Source of the DNA: Proteus vulgaris
GTDB taxonomy: Bacteria; Pseudomonadota; Gammaproteobacteria; Enterobacterales; Enterobacteriaceae
Length of the DNA stretch: 64,000 bases
Direction of reading: 5' to 3'
Assembly (NCBI RefSeq): GCF_033708015.1
Contig: NZ_CP137920.1
Location: forward strand, 2,170,001-2,234,000
Shown here: in pieces, positions 1 to 12,794 of the stretch
How the letters are laid out: each line of letters starts with the position of its first letter
How positions within the stretch are numbered: position 1 is the stretch's first letter
Translations under genes and position numbers: made by a program
The notes under the pieces: generated by a model
Told to the model about the DNA's origin: nothing
The model's database searches: none
Seen by the model: only the letters and a program-made list of their open reading frames with translations

Positions 1-1101
1 AAGCTGAATTTACGTTTACCTGGTCACTTACCTGCTTTAATCGCAGGGACTGCGGTAATGGGTATTGTGAATATGTTCGGTCATGATGTTGCGACAATTG
101 GCTCACAATTTAGCTATACCCTTCCTAATGGAACAACAGGACAAGGAATTCCGCCTATACTGCCTCAGTTTGTTTTACCTTGGAATTTACCAAGCTCAGG
201 TACATCACTTGAATTAAATTGGAGCACCGTCTCTGCGTTATTACCCGCTGCCTTTTCAATGGCAATGTTAGGTGCCATTGAATCGTTGTTATGTGCAGTT
301 GTCCTTGATGGCATGACAGGCAAAAAACATCACTCTAATGGTGAATTAGTGGGACAAGGGGTTGGTAATATAGTCGCACCTTTCTTTGGTGGTATTACAG
401 CAACTGCGGCCATTGCGCGTTCAGCAGCTAACGTGCGTGCGGGTGCAACATCGCCCGTTTCTGCCATTGTTCACTCATTGCTAGTATTACTGACTTTACT
501 TGTATTAGCTCCCTTTCTTTCGTATTTACCTTTAGCTGCAATGTCTGCACTGCTGTTAATTGTTGCATGGAATATGAGCGAAGCACGTAAAGTGATTGAT
601 CTTATTCGACACGCCCCTAAAGACGATATTATTGTCTTAGTATTATGTTTATCGCTTACCGTTCTCTTTGATATGGTTATTGCAATTACTATCGGTATTG
701 TGTTGGCTTCACTGTTATTTATGCGTCGTATTGCTAATATGACCAAAATAACAGAATCCCCTTATACTGATGATGATAAGCAGTTATTAGTTGTGCGTGT
801 TAATGGCCCATTATTCTTTGCCGCCGCTGAACGTATCTTTAATGAACTACGTGAACGCAGTAAAGGTTACAAAACCGTGATTATGCAATGGGATGCTGTT
901 CCTGTATTAGATGCAGGGGGATTACATGCGTTCCAGCATTTCGTTACTGATGTTAAAGACGATACTCATGTGATTGTGTGTGATATTCCTTTTCAACCCT
1001 TAAAAACGTTGGCAAGAGCAAAAGTGACACCGATTGAAAGTACACTGAGTTTCTATCCTTCATTGCAAAAGGCACTGGATGATTTGGAATTAATTCAGTA
1101 G
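1..1101 (+). CDS. dauA: SulP-family anion/C4-dicarboxylate carrier, C-terminal part (DauA-like), 5' truncated
   Basis: Open reading frame 1 is open from the first base, so the gene starts outside the window. The visible ~367 residues hold the last membrane helices of a SulP transporter (segments around [19 protein letters not shown], then two strongly hydrophobic stretches), followed by a soluble STAS domain that begins near the [17 protein letters not shown] segment and ends in a helix. SulP proteins move sulfate, bicarbonate or dicarboxylates across the inner membrane; DauA of E. coli imports succinate at acidic pH. In E. coli dauA lies between ychH and prs; here it is on the other side of the hemA-kdsA operon. 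The family is sure, the DauA assignment is by resemblance and neighbourhood. Confidence 0.85.
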   Translation, partial: KLNLRLPGHLPALIAGTAVMGIVNMFGHDVATIGSQFSYTLPNGTTGQGIPPILPQFVLPWNLPSSGTSLELNWSTVSALLPAAFSMAMLGAIESLLCAVVLDGMTGKKHHSNGELVGQGVGNIVAPFFGGITATAAIARSAANVRAGATSPVSAIVHSLLVLLTLLVLAPFLSYLPLAAMSALLLIVAWNMSEARKVIDLIRHAPKDDIIVLVLCLSLTVLFDMVIAITIGIVLASLLFMRRIANMTKITESPYTDDDKQLLVVRVNGPLFFAAAERIFNELRERSKGYKTVIMQWDAVPVLDAGGLHAFQHFVTDVKDDTHVIVCDIPFQPLKTLARAKVTPIESTLSFYPSLQKALDDLELIQ

Positions 1102-1128
1102 TGGTTTAGATTTTTCAGAGAAAAAATT

Positions 1129-1170
1129 AACGCCTTTAATTAATATTAAATAAAAGTTAAAGGCGTTTTT
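1129..1170. terminator. Bidirectional rho-independent terminator between dauA and yhcC
   Basis: An 11-bp perfect stem (AACGCCTTTAA at 1129-1139 with TTAAAGGCGTT at 1157-1167) is flanked by an A-run on the left and a T-run on the right. It can end transcription of both convergent genes. Confidence 0.8.
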
Positions 1171-1237
1171 AATTCTAAGCGTTAATTTGATAAATGATTA
1201 ACTTCAACCTTTATTGTTAATATAAGAAATAATTCAC

Positions 1238-2161
1238 TTAATAAGGAATAAACGCCTTACCAATTCCACTTCCTTGCACACCCTTTTTTAATAAATCTTG
1301 ATAAAGTGCATTCATACCCAGCCAATGGTTTTCACACCAGTCAGGCGCTAACAAAGTGGGTTTTCTGGCACTAGCACACACACGATGGTAGATCATTTCA
1401 GGAGGTGTATGGCGGATCATCTCACCCGCAGTATAAACATACTGTTCCTGCGTCAATGCATTAACACGCCCTGCTTTCCATGCTTTTGCTATCGTGCTCC
1501 CTTCAACAATATGCAAAGGGTGTAATTTAAGTCCATCAGTACCCGTAGCTACAACACGTTCTAAAGTTTGCATATTAAGCTGATGATCTTCACGTGGTAA
1601 CCCAACAATAAGATGTGTACATACCTTTAAACCTCGCCGACGAGCTTCACGCGTCGTCGCTTGGTAGCATTGAAAATCATGTCCACGATTAATGTGCTTC
1701 AATGTTTTATCATGAGCCGTTTGTAAACCGAGCTCCAACCATACTTCATAGCCTTGATCATGATAACCTTGCAATAAATCCAACACACTAATGGGGACAC
1801 AATCTGGTCGAGTTCCTACACACAACCCGACCATATCTGCTTGTAACAACGCGGTTTCATATAACGTGCGTAAATATTCTACTTCGGCATAAGTACTGGT
1901 ATAGGCTTGAAAATAAGCAAGATAACGACGTGCGCGGTTAATATTTTTAGCTTGTAATGCCACTTGCTCTTCAATGGAGTGATATTGCGTTTGCTCATCA
2001 GCAAAAGAAGAGACATTACAGAAAGTACAGCCTCCCCGCCCCAATGTACCATCTCTATTTGGACAGTTGAAACCGCCATGAAGGGTGATTTTATGGATTT
2101 TTTCGTGATAACGGCGCTGAAGATCAGCGCCGAACATATTAACAACGGTATGCAGCTGCAT
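1238..2161 (-). CDS. yhcC: YhcC-like radical SAM protein (TIGR01212 type)
   Basis: A 307-residue protein that closely resembles E. coli YhcC as remembered (MQL..VNMFG.DL.RRY start, LHGGF.CPNRDGT). It carries a variant 4Fe-4S cluster motif with Cys33, Cys45 and Cys48 (CPNRDG...GGCTFC), unlike the standard CxxxCxxC spacing, and later the family signatures LELGLQ and HLIVGLP. Such proteins cleave S-adenosylmethionine to a 5'-deoxyadenosyl radical; the substrate is not firmly known. The ATG overlaps no other gene and the stop of kdsA lies only 8 bp upstream, so it is probably co-transcribed with kdsA. Family assignment is safe, function is open. Confidence 0.9.
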   Translation of the reverse strand: MQLHTVVNMFGADLQRRYHEKIHKITLHGGFNCPNRDGTLGRGGCTFCNVSSFADEQTQYHSIEEQVALQAKNINRARRYLAYFQAYTSTYAEVEYLRTLYETALLQADMVGLCVGTRPDCVPISVLDLLQGYHDQGYEVWLELGLQTAHDKTLKHINRGHDFQCYQATTREARRRGLKVCTHLIVGLPREDHQLNMQTLERVVATGTDGLKLHPLHIVEGSTIAKAWKAGRVNALTQEQYVYTAGEMIRHTPPEMIYHRVCASARKPTLLAPDWCENHWLGMNALYQDLLKKGVQGSGIGKAFIPY

Positions 2162-2169
2162 AACACATT

Positions 2170-3867
<1,698 letters not shown>

Positions 3868-3887
<20 letters not shown>

Positions 3888-4716
3888 AATTCCAACGACC
3901 TACTGTCACTCGCTCATTACCGCCATAATCGTGGAAAGTTTCCACACAGCAGTAACCCTTATCAATAAAAATATTACGTACACCTTCACCCTGTTGCCAG
4001 CCATGCTCCAGCAATACCCAGCCATTATCCGTTAAAAACTGACGAGCAGTTTCAATGATAATCTCGATATCAGCAAAACCGTTATTACCAGCAACTAACG
4101 CGGTTAAAGGTTCAAAACGAACATCCCCCTGATGAATATGCTCATCATTTTCATCTATATAAGGAGGATTACTAATTATCATACCAAATTGATACCCAGA
4201 GAGTGAACTAAACCAGCAACTTTCCATAAATTCTGTGTTGTTTAATGCTAAGCGAGTCGCATTCTCTTGCGCTAACGCCACCGCTTCAGCTTGAAAATCG
4301 ACACCAATGATAGAGCAATCTGGGCGTTCTGATGCCATTGCTAACGCAATAGCCCCTGTTCCTGTTCCTAAATCAAGAATACAAGTTGGCTCTGAAGGCA
4401 GTTTTTCTAATGCTTTTTCAACAAGGCATTCTGTATCTGGGCGGGGAATTAATGTTGCAGGTGAGACTTTTAAAGGAAGTGACCAAAATTCTCTTTCACC
4501 AACTAAATAGGCAATAGGTTCACCTTTAATACGTCGAGTAAGTAATTGTGATAATTGCGCTAATTCGTCTGACGAAAGTACGGTTTCATTAAAAGCAATT
4601 AAATAAGTGCGGGTACGTTGTGTAACGTACCCAAGTAGAATTTCAGCATCACGTTTAGGGCTGTCACTTTCAATTAATTGCAAGGCTGCTTCACGCAGCC
4701 ATTGTTCATAATTCAT
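3868..4716 (-). CDS. prmC: Peptide chain release factor N5-glutamine methyltransferase
   Basis: Methylates the glutamine of the GGQ motif in release factors RF1 and RF2, which raises termination efficiency. The 282-residue protein has an N-terminal helical release-factor-binding part, a SAM site (LDLGTGTGAIAL from about residue 114) and the catalytic NPPY at residues 183-186. The substrate gene prfA lies just upstream: the prfA stop and the prmC ATG overlap as TAATG at 4714-4718, a typical re-initiation coupling. The 3' end overlaps sirB1 by 20 bases. Confidence 0.96.
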
Positions 4717-5798
4717 TAATTTAACTCAGAAAGTGCAGAAAGCTGATCCGCTTGATATTCGGTCACAATAGGCTGAATTAATGGATCTAATTTTCCTTCC
4801 ATCACTTCATCTAAGCGATAAAATGTAAGGTTGATACGGTGATCAGTGACGCGACCTTGTGGAAAGTTGTATGTTCTAATTCGGTCAGAACGGTCACCAG
4901 AGCCTAATAAGTTACGACGTTCAGAAGCTTCCGCTTCTTGACGTTTTTGTATTTCAGCCGCACGAATACGCGCACCTAATACGGACATCGCTTTGGCTTT
5001 ATTTTTATGCTGTGAACGTTCATCCTGACATTCCACCACAATTCCTGTTGGAATATGTGTAATACGGATAGCAGAGTCGGTTGTATTAACGTGCTGACCA
5101 CCCGCCCCAGAAGAACGGAATGTATCAATACGTAAGTCACTTGGACTGATTTCAGGCAATTCCGCTTCTGGCACTTCCGCTAATACAGCAACTGTACAAG
5201 CAGACGTATGAATACGACCTTGAGATTCGGTTTCTGGTACACGTTGAACACGGTGACCGCCTGATTCAAATTTCAATACACCATAAGCGCCATCACCAAC
5301 GACTTTGGCAATGACTTCTTTATAGCCACCATGCTCACCTTCGTTAGCATTCATGACTTCAATACGCCAGCGACGTGATTCTGCATAACGGCTATACATA
5401 CGGAATAAATCACCTGCAAATAATGCAGCTTCATCTCCGCCTGTTCCCGCACGGATCTCAAGAAAACAGTTAAATTCATCATCAGGATCTTTAGGCAATA
5501 ACAGCACTTGTAGCTGCTGCTCTAAATCATCGTTTAATGCTTGTGCTTCTTTTAGCTCTTCATGTGCCATCTCTTTCATTTCAGGATCATCAAGCATCAT
5601 TTCTGCTGTTTCGATGTCGTCTTGCACTTTTCGCCATTGGCTAAAACAAGCCGTGACGTCAGTTAATTGAGAGTATTCTTTTGAAAGCGCACGAAAACGC
5701 TCCTGAGAGGCAATAACATCGGCTTCTGACAGAAGAGCCTGAATTTCTTCATAACGCTCTTGTAGAGCTTCCAACTTAGCGACAATAGAAGGCTTCAT
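4716..5798 (-). CDS. prfA: Peptide chain release factor 1
   Basis: RF1 reads UAG and UAA stop codons and triggers peptide release on the ribosome. The 360-residue protein has the expected length, the PxT anticodon-like tripeptide as PET at 188-190 (followed by [15 protein letters not shown]), and the catalytic GGQ at 233-235 in [13 protein letters not shown]. The C-terminus ([12 protein letters not shown]) is of the usual enterobacterial type. It follows hemA by 28 bp and is coupled to prmC, whose product methylates this GGQ. Confidence 0.97.
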   Translation of the reverse strand: MKPSIVAKLEALQERYEEIQALLSEADVIASQERFRALSKEYSQLTDVTACFSQWRKVQDDIETAEMMLDDPEMKEMAHEELKEAQALNDDLEQQLQVLLLPKDPDDEFNCFLEIRAGTGGDEAALFAGDLFRMYSRYAESRRWRIEVMNANEGEHGGYKEVIAKVVGDGAYGVLKFESGGHRVQRVPETESQGRIHTSACTVAVLAEVPEAELPEISPSDLRIDTFRSSGAGGQHVNTTDSAIRITHIPTGIVVECQDERSQHKNKAKAMSVLGARIRAAEIQKRQEAEASERRNLLGSGDRSDRIRTYNFPQGRVTDHRINLTFYRLDEVMEGKLDPLIQPIVTEYQADQLSALSELN

Positions 5799-5826
5799 TC
5801 GTAGATTAAGATCCTGTTAGACAAAG

Positions 5827-7089
5827 TTAATTATGGGTAATACCCAAACTTTCACGTAATAGATTCAGGCGTTCAATATCACCATCACTGGCAGCCTGTT
5901 GAAGAGATTTTGTTGGTGTGTGAATAAGACGGTTCATCAATTGATGAGAGAGTTGTTGGATAACTTTTTCTGCATCCGCTCCATTTTGTATCAATGTGAT
6001 GGCTTTTTCTGTCATTTCTGCACGTAAACATTCAGCACTGTCTCGATATTCTCGAATGGCTCCCACAGCACCTTGTGCCCGTAACCAATCCATAAATTGC
6101 CCGCTTTCTTGCTGGACAATATGTTCTGCTTGAATTGCTGCAGCTTGGCGTTGTTCACGATTGTGTTGAATGATCGCTTCTAAATCATCAACGCTATAAA
6201 GATAAACGTTATTCAGCTTTTCAACATCTTGCTCAATATCACGAGGAACAGCAATATCCACCAGCAACATTGGCTGATTACGACGTTTTTTCAGCGCCCT
6301 TTCAACCATACCTTTACCAATAATGGGTAATGGGCTTGCCGTAGAACTGATGACAATATCCGCTTGTGCAAGGCATTCATCAATCTCTGATAATGTAATA
6401 ACTTCGGCATCAACTTCATTAGCTAAACGCTGTGCACGCTCTTTTGTTCGATTAGCAATAATGATTTTTTTGACTTGATGTTCACGTAGATGGCGAGCGA
6501 CTAGCTCTATTGTCTCGCCTGCTCCCACTAATAAAATAGTCAAAGAAGATAACGATTCAAAGATTTGACGCGCTAATGTACAAGCAGCAAAAGCAACAGA
6601 AACAGCATTAGCACCGATTTGTGTCTCTGTTCTCACTCTTTTCGCAACTGAAAAAGATTTCTGAAACAAACGTTCCAGCTCTGAAGAGAGCGAGTGATAG
6701 CTTTGAGAATCGGCGAAGGCTTTTTTAACTTGCCCTAAAATTTGAGGTTCACCTAATACGAGAGAATCTAAACCACTTGCCACTCGCATTAAATGACTGA
6801 CAGCTTGATTATCTTGATGCCAATAAACACTGCTTTTCAGTTCATTTGGCTCTATTTGGTGATATTGGCATAACCAACGAATAAGCTGCTCATGGCTATT
6901 TTCTTTATCTTCCATACTAAGATAGAGCTCAGTACGGTTACAAGTAGACAGCACGACACCGCCTCTGACAGCGGGTTGCTGTAAGAGATTATTTAAGGCA
7001 TCACCCATAGTATCGGGAGAAAAAGAGACTTTCTCACGTAAAGCAACGGGGGCTGTTTTATGATTAATACCTAATGCTAATAACGTCAT
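5827..7089 (-). CDS. hemA: Glutamyl-tRNA reductase
   Basis: Reduces glutamyl-tRNA(Glu) to glutamate-1-semialdehyde with NADPH, the first committed step of C5 tetrapyrrole (heme) synthesis. The 420-residue product has the N-terminal catalytic domain with Cys50 in STCNRTELY, the conserved [18 protein letters not shown] block, a Rossmann NADPH domain ([25 protein letters not shown]) and the C-terminal dimerisation helix. The N-terminus [15 protein letters not shown] contains the segment linked to heme-dependent turnover in enterobacteria. First gene of the minus-strand operon; its 5' region faces lolB, so 7090-7331 should hold divergent promoters. Confidence 0.97.
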   Translation of the reverse strand: MTLLALGINHKTAPVALREKVSFSPDTMGDALNNLLQQPAVRGGVVLSTCNRTELYLSMEDKENSHEQLIRWLCQYHQIEPNELKSSVYWHQDNQAVSHLMRVASGLDSLVLGEPQILGQVKKAFADSQSYHSLSSELERLFQKSFSVAKRVRTETQIGANAVSVAFAACTLARQIFESLSSLTILLVGAGETIELVARHLREHQVKKIIIANRTKERAQRLANEVDAEVITLSEIDECLAQADIVISSTASPLPIIGKGMVERALKKRRNQPMLLVDIAVPRDIEQDVEKLNNVYLYSVDDLEAIIQHNREQRQAAAIQAEHIVQQESGQFMDWLRAQGAVGAIREYRDSAECLRAEMTEKAITLIQNGADAEKVIQQLSHQLMNRLIHTPTKSLQQAASDGDIERLNLLRESLGITHN

Positions 7090-7331
7090 ATCAACTATAT
7101 CGAGTTATGAATAAATACCGCCTCGCGACTTGACTTAGTGTAAACCTAAAACAGCGCATTTAGTATGGACTCTTCATTTCTCCGTCATTCTACTTGATGA
7201 ACAGATTCAATAAAAGGGCTTACTTGAGTGATAGGAGATTTCTATACACTATTTAACGAAATATCGTTATATCATAAGGTTTATGATACTCTTTTTTTCA
7301 ACTAATAACGAATTAAAGGAATGTCTCAGCT

Positions 7332-7970
7332 ATGCGTTCACGCTTTTTTTCTACCAAACGACTCCTGCGCCTTATCCCGCTAACGGCGTTGTTGCTGAGT
7401 GCCTGTAATCTAAATCAGATAAAGACGCAAGGTTCGGCATCTGATCACGATGTGCAATGGCAAGCTCGCCAACAAGCATTAAAGAATATTTCACAATATG
7501 AAACCCGAGGCGCTTTTGCTTATATCGAAGATACGAGTAAAACCTATGCCCGATTCTATTGGCAAGACAGAGCCGACGAACGTTATCGCTTATTGCTTAC
7601 CAATCCTTTAGGCACCACAGAACTCGATTTAAATGTTATGCCGGGTGTGATTGAAGTTACTGATAATAATGGTAAAAAATATTATAGTGATAATCCTGCT
7701 GAAATGATCTACCAACTTACAGGTATGGTTATTCCTCTCAAAAATCTGCGTGCCTGGCTTATCGGTTTACCCGGTGATGCAACTGATTTCGAATTAGATG
7801 CTAATCATTTATTAAAATCAGTGACATTACCTACACCTGAAGGCGATTGGATTGTGACTTACCAAGCTTATGATTCAAGTACTTCCCCCAACCTGCCACA
7901 GCGCCTTGAATTAAAACAGGGTGAACGCACTATCAAATTAAAAATGGATAACTGGGATATACAGCAATGA
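7332..7970 (+). CDS. lolB: Outer membrane lipoprotein receptor LolB
   Basis: LolB accepts lipoproteins from periplasmic LolA and inserts them into the outer membrane. The 212-residue precursor has a lipoprotein signal peptide with lipobox LLSAC, so Cys25 would be acylated; Asn at +2 fits outer-membrane sorting. The mature part shows the LolB fold markers [25 protein letters not shown] and [12 protein letters not shown]. An AAAGGA precedes the ATG. It overlaps ispE by 4 bases (ATGA), the usual lolB-ispE coupling. Confidence 0.94.
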   Translation: MRSRFFSTKRLLRLIPLTALLLSACNLNQIKTQGSASDHDVQWQARQQALKNISQYETRGAFAYIEDTSKTYARFYWQDRADERYRLLLTNPLGTTELDLNVMPGVIEVTDNNGKKYYSDNPAEMIYQLTGMVIPLKNLRAWLIGLPGDATDFELDANHLLKSVTLPTPEGDWIVTYQAYDSSTSPNLPQRLELKQGERTIKLKMDNWDIQQ

Positions 7971-8842
7971 CACTAAGTTGGCCTTCTCCTGCCAAATTAA
8001 ATCTTTTTCTCTACATCACTGGGAAACGCCCTGATGGTTATCACAATCTGCAAACGTTATTTCAGTTTTTAGATTATGGTGACACATTAACGATTACACC
8101 TCGTGATGATACCCAGTTAACGATTTTAACGCCGATTGATGGCGTAGAAGATAAAGATAATTTAATTATTAAAGCGGCAAAATTGCTGCGTGATTATTGT
8201 CAACAACATAATATTGCTTTGCAATATCACGGCGCAGATATCCACGTTGATAAAAAACTTCCTATGGGCGGTGGCTTAGGTGGTGGTTCATCTAACGCAG
8301 CAACAACATTAATTGCACTTAACTACCATTGGCAAGCAGGATTAAGTGATGAAATCTTAGCCGAATTAGGCGTTAGCTTAGGTGCAGATGTGCCCGTTTT
8401 TGTAAAAGGTCATGCAGCGTTCGCCGAAGGGGTTGGTGAAATTTTGACCCCCGCAGAGCCAAAAGAACAATGGTATTTGGTCGCTCATCCCGGAATTTCC
8501 ATTCCAACACCGACAATCTTCACAGATCCAGAATTAAAACGTAATTCTCCTATTCGCTCTCTTGGCGCATTATTAAAGGCTCCGTTCGAGAATGACTGTG
8601 AAATGATCGCAAGAAAACGTTTTCGTGAGGTTGAATATCTGCTTTCGTGGCTGTTAGAATATGCACCGTCACGCTTAACTGGGACAGGTGCATGTGTGTT
8701 CGGTGAGTTCGACTCACAAGTTACCGCTAGTGAAGTGTTAATTAACGCCCCTGAGTGGGTGCATGGGTTTGTAGCGCAAGGCGTCAACATTTCTCCTCTG
8801 CATTTATTCCGCTCAAGGATACCTGTGTTATTGCACCCGTAA
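7967..8842 (+). CDS. ispE: 4-diphosphocytidyl-2-C-methyl-D-erythritol kinase
   Basis: GHMP kinase that phosphorylates CDP-methylerythritol in the non-mevalonate isoprenoid pathway. The 291-residue protein starts with the family hallmark [30 protein letters not shown], has the ATP-binding glycine loop [15 protein letters not shown] near residues 99-112, and the C-terminal [14 protein letters not shown] motif. It is translationally coupled to lolB and lies 87 bp before prs. Confidence 0.96.
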   Translation: MTLSWPSPAKLNLFLYITGKRPDGYHNLQTLFQFLDYGDTLTITPRDDTQLTILTPIDGVEDKDNLIIKAAKLLRDYCQQHNIALQYHGADIHVDKKLPMGGGLGGGSSNAATTLIALNYHWQAGLSDEILAELGVSLGADVPVFVKGHAAFAEGVGEILTPAEPKEQWYLVAHPGISIPTPTIFTDPELKRNSPIRSLGALLKAPFENDCEMIARKRFREVEYLLSWLLEYAPSRLTGTGACVFGEFDSQVTASEVLINAPEWVHGFVAQGVNISPLHLFRSRIPVLLHP

Positions 8843-9877
<1,035 letters not shown>

Positions 9878-9913
9878 TTTGTTATAACATTCATTGCAAT
9901 TTTGAGATAACTA

Positions 9914-9946
9914 AACCCGCTATAACGATGTTATAGCGGGTTTTTT
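9914..9946 (+). terminator. Rho-independent terminator of prs
   Basis: A 13-bp perfect stem, AACCCGCTATAAC (9914-9926) and GTTATAGCGGGTT (9930-9942), with a 3-base loop and a following T-run. Confidence 0.93.
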
Positions 9947-9962
9947 GTTGTTTTTAGGCAAC

Positions 9963-9987
9963 AAAAAACCCGTTCTCATTAAACGGG
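9963..9987 (-). terminator. Minus-strand terminator of ychH
   Basis: Stem CCCGTT (9969-9974) with AACGGG (9982-9987). The A-run at 9963-9968 becomes a T-run on the minus strand, so it faces the convergent ychH gene. Confidence 0.65.
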
Positions 9988-10097
9988 CTTATAGGTGTGT
10001 ACTGCGACGCATAATGGACAACTATTATTCACTAAACATCAGTTTTTAACTTTATTATTATTTTTATTTATTCTGATAATTATCTGTAATAATAACA

Positions 10098-10376
10098 TTA
10101 TGGATAACGGTGATTGTCATGACGACGATAACGTTCATCATGGTTACGTAACCACCAATATCTTTCTGCTATTGTTTCTCTACCACCGATACGGGCGCCC
10201 GCTAACCAAACCAAAGCACCAACAAAAATCCCCATTAAAGAAATATCTGATAAAAACTCAGGCAATCCTAATGGGAAAATATGGGTAAGAAGCGTATAAC
10301 CAAGACTACCGAGCATGACAATCATCCCCGTAGCCATACATAAATTACCAACTGCAAATGCATGTTTATATTTCAT
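10098..10376 (-). CDS. ychH: YchH family stress-associated inner membrane protein
   Basis: A 92-residue protein similar to E. coli YchH as remembered: N-terminal KxxHAFAVGNLCMA, two membrane segments (about residues 9-30 and 45-64), then GALVWLAGARIGGRE, RYWWLRNHDERYRR and a basic tail. YchH is a small stress-induced membrane protein with no known enzyme activity. GGAGGTGCAACATG gives a strong ribosome binding site. The gene keeps its E. coli place beside pth. Confidence 0.9.
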   Translation of the reverse strand: MKYKHAFAVGNLCMATGMIVMLGSLGYTLLTHIFPLGLPEFLSDISLMGIFVGALVWLAGARIGGRETIAERYWWLRNHDERYRRHDNHRYP

Positions 10377-10720
10377 GTTGCACCTCCAAGCGCGTCGTCA
10401 GACGATTCAACAAAAAAATACATCGAATAACCTTTTATTCTTTGTAGTTATTATAGCCATAAATACTAAAAAGTTATTGTCGAAGGGATCACACCGTTCT
10501 GAAATTTATTGACAAATCTTCACAAAAAATGTGTTTTTTCTTTAAAAAAGAGAAAATAACACTCTTTTTATCCCTTTCGCTCTTTTTGTTAAATTAAATT
10601 AAGGACATTTTCTCAGCTTACCGTTTCTAAAAGTCATTCTATATAATCTATTTTGTGCTTCTGAGCTTAGACAGGTAAACTATGTCCTTTCTTTTAAGAC
10701 GATAACAGTGAAAGGCTATT
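10377..10720. other. Divergent intergenic region ychH / pth
   Basis: No coding sequence seen. The region is AT-rich and must hold the divergent promoters for ychH and pth. A TTGACA occurs at about 10509-10514, but I could not pair it with a convincing -10 box. Confidence 0.5.
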
Positions 10721-11305
10721 GTGAGTAAAATTAAACTTATCGTCGGGTTAGCAAACCCCGGTGCAGATTATGCCCAGACCCGCCATAATGCGGGGGCTTG
10801 GTATGTTGATTTATTGGCTCAACGTCATCAACAATCTCTAAAAGAAGAGAGTAAATTCTTTGGTTACACCGCACGCATTAATTTGAATGGTAATGATGTT
10901 CGATTATTAGTGCCGACTACTTTTATGAACTTAAGTGGTAAAGCGGTACAAGCGATGGCAAATTTCTATCGTATTGAGCTTGATGAAATTTTAGTTGCCC
11001 ATGATGAACTCGATTTACCTCCTGGTGTTGTCAAAATGAAATTAGGTGGCGGCAATGGCGGGCATAACGGATTAAAAGATATTCAAAGTAAGTTTGCTAA
11101 TAATCCGAACTTCTATCGTTTACGTATTGGTATTGGTCATCCTGGTGATAAAAATAAAGTTGTTGGTTTTGTCTTAGGTAAACCCCCAATCAGTGAACAA
11201 AAATTAATTGATGACGCTATTGATGAAGCACTTTCATGCACAGACATTTTAATGCGTGATGGTTATGAGAAAGCAATAAACCGATTGCATAGCTTTAAAG
11301 CGTAA
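10721..11305 (+). CDS. pth: Peptidyl-tRNA hydrolase
   Basis: Hydrolyses peptidyl-tRNAs released from stalled ribosomes. The 194-residue product shows the family start [22 protein letters not shown] with catalytic His22, the [28 protein letters not shown] block and [18 protein letters not shown]. The start is GTG, with GAAAGG about 7 bases upstream, and gives the usual N-terminus. It is followed by ychF in the same direction, as in E. coli. Confidence 0.96.
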   Translation: MSKIKLIVGLANPGADYAQTRHNAGAWYVDLLAQRHQQSLKEESKFFGYTARINLNGNDVRLLVPTTFMNLSGKAVQAMANFYRIELDEILVAHDELDLPPGVVKMKLGGGNGGHNGLKDIQSKFANNPNFYRLRIGIGHPGDKNKVVGFVLGKPPISEQKLIDDAIDEALSCTDILMRDGYEKAINRLHSFKA

Positions 11306-11367
11306 TCATGATATTGATAAATTAAGTCATTTTAATATTCCGAGGGGCCCCCTCCCTCTTCTTTTAT

Positions 11368-11414
11368 GCAAATACTCCCGGATGATTTAATCAAACGGGG
11401 ATTTGCTCTATAAT
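11368..11414 (+). promoter_or_regulatory. Probable ychF promoter with an imperfect inverted repeat
   Basis: A consensus -10 box TATAAT lies at 11409-11414. Just upstream, GCAAAT..CCCG (11368-11380) can pair with CGGG.ATTTGC (11396-11406) across a 15-base loop, so the repeat covers the -35 area. An additional compact GC palindrome (GAGGGGCCCCCTC) sits at 11342-11354. The promoter call rests on the -10 box; an operator role is a guess. Confidence 0.45.
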
Positions 11415-11487
11415 AGCGCCAATTTTTTTAACCGCGCACAACAGGAATACTCCCTCCTGTTGTTTTTATGTGACAAGGTGAACGTTT

Positions 11488-12579
11488 ATGGGATTTAAAT
11501 GTGGTATCGTCGGTCTGCCTAACGTAGGGAAATCTACACTGTTTAATGCCTTAACTAAGGCAGGTATTGAGGCAGCCAACTTCCCATTCTGTACTATTGA
11601 GCCAAACACAGGTGTTGTTCCAATGCCTGATCCTCGCTTAGATAAACTGGCTGAAATTGTTAAACCACAGCGTATTTTACCAACAACAATGGAATTTGTT
11701 GATATTGCGGGTTTAGTAAAAGGGGCATCTAAAGGTGAAGGTTTAGGTAACCAATTCCTGACAAATATTCGTGAAACTGAAGCGATTGGTCATGTGGTTC
11801 GTTGTTTTGAAAATGACAATATCATTCACGTTGCAGGTAAAGTTGATCCTGCTGAAGATATCGAAACTATCAATACTGAATTAGCCCTTTCTGACTTAGA
11901 CACCTGTGAACGTGCAATGCACCGCAATCAGAAAAAAGCCAAAGGTGGCGATAAAGTTGCTAAAGCAGAAATGGAAGTGTTAGAAAAATGCTTACCGCAT
12001 TTAGAAAATGCAGGTATGTTACGTGCTTTAGATTTAACTGAAGAAGAAAAAGCGACTATTCGTTATTTAAGCTTCTTAACGTTAAAACCAACAATGTATA
12101 TTGCAAACGTTAATGAAGATGGTTTTGAAAACAACCCATATCTTGAAACGGTTCGCAAGATCGCAGAAGCAGAAGGCTCTGTGGTTGTTCCTGTTTGTGC
12201 CGCGATCGAAGCGGATATTGCTGAGTTAGAAGATGCTGAACGCGAAGAATTTATGCAAGATTTAGGCATTGAAGAACCTGGCTTAAACCGTGTTATTCGC
12301 GCAGGTTACGCACTACTGAACTTACAAACTTATTTCACTGCGGGCGTTAAAGAAGTACGTGCATGGACAATCCCTGTTGGTGCAACCGCACCACAAGCGG
12401 CGGGTAAAATCCACACTGACTTTGAGAAAGGCTTTATCCGCGCTCAAACTATCGCTTATAACGATTTTATCACTTACGGTGGTGAACAAGGCGCTAAAGA
12501 AGCAGGTAAAATGCGTGCAGAAGGTAAAGAATATATCGTTCAAGATGGCGATGTCATGAACTTCTTATTTAATGTGTAA
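11488..12579 (+). CDS. ychF: Redox-regulated ribosome-binding ATPase YchF (Obg family)
   Basis: A 363-residue Obg-type P-loop NTPase with G1 GLPNVGKST (9-17), G3 [20 protein letters not shown], a coiled-coil middle part, and the altered G4 motif NVNE (in [11 protein letters not shown]) instead of NKxD, which explains the ATP preference of this subfamily. The C-terminal TGS domain ([29 protein letters not shown]) binds ribosomal RNA. It is the last core gene before the island. Confidence 0.96.
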   Translation: MGFKCGIVGLPNVGKSTLFNALTKAGIEAANFPFCTIEPNTGVVPMPDPRLDKLAEIVKPQRILPTTMEFVDIAGLVKGASKGEGLGNQFLTNIRETEAIGHVVRCFENDNIIHVAGKVDPAEDIETINTELALSDLDTCERAMHRNQKKAKGGDKVAKAEMEVLEKCLPHLENAGMLRALDLTEEEKATIRYLSFLTLKPTMYIANVNEDGFENNPYLETVRKIAEAEGSVVVPVCAAIEADIAELEDAEREEFMQDLGIEEPGLNRVIRAGYALLNLQTYFTAGVKEVRAWTIPVGATAPQAAGKIHTDFEKGFIRAQTIAYNDFITYGGEQGAKEAGKMRAEGKEYIVQDGDVMNFLFNV

Positions 12580-12631
12580 GCCTACACTTAAGTCTCACAC
12601 TGTTTCACAAAGTATCACTTAATAAGAAAAT

Positions 12632-12672
12632 AGCATAAAATTCATGATATTAACTGGGTTTTATGCTTTTTT
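12632..12672 (+). terminator. Rho-independent terminator of ychF
   Basis: Stem AGCATAAAA (12632-12640) with TTTTATGCT (12659-12667), followed by a T-run. Confidence 0.75.
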
Positions 12673-12705
12673 ATGTCTCATTAAGTTTCATAAAAGCTCG
12701 CGATT

Positions 12706-12729
12706 AAATGAGTACATAACTGAGTACAA
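12706..12729 (+). repeat. Left copy of 24-bp direct repeat, candidate attachment or integrase-binding site
   Basis: Reads AAATGAGTACA, three bases TAA, then CTGAGTACAA. The same arrangement with CCG in the middle recurs in the same orientation at 37646-37669. The internal TGAGTACA halves are 12 bp apart, and a weaker third half, GTGAGTATAA, lies at 12752. It stands between the ychF terminator and the integrase gene, where a left end is expected. Confidence 0.6.
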
Positions 12730-12794
12730 CTTATTTATCTTCCCTTTTTAAGTGAGTATAATAATATCAACTTACATAACTAGTTGAACTTATT

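Noticed and set aside
9995..10288. Plus-strand frame overlapping ychH
   Set aside because: Antisense to a clear ychH homologue; low-complexity Leu/Phe/Ile-rich translation.
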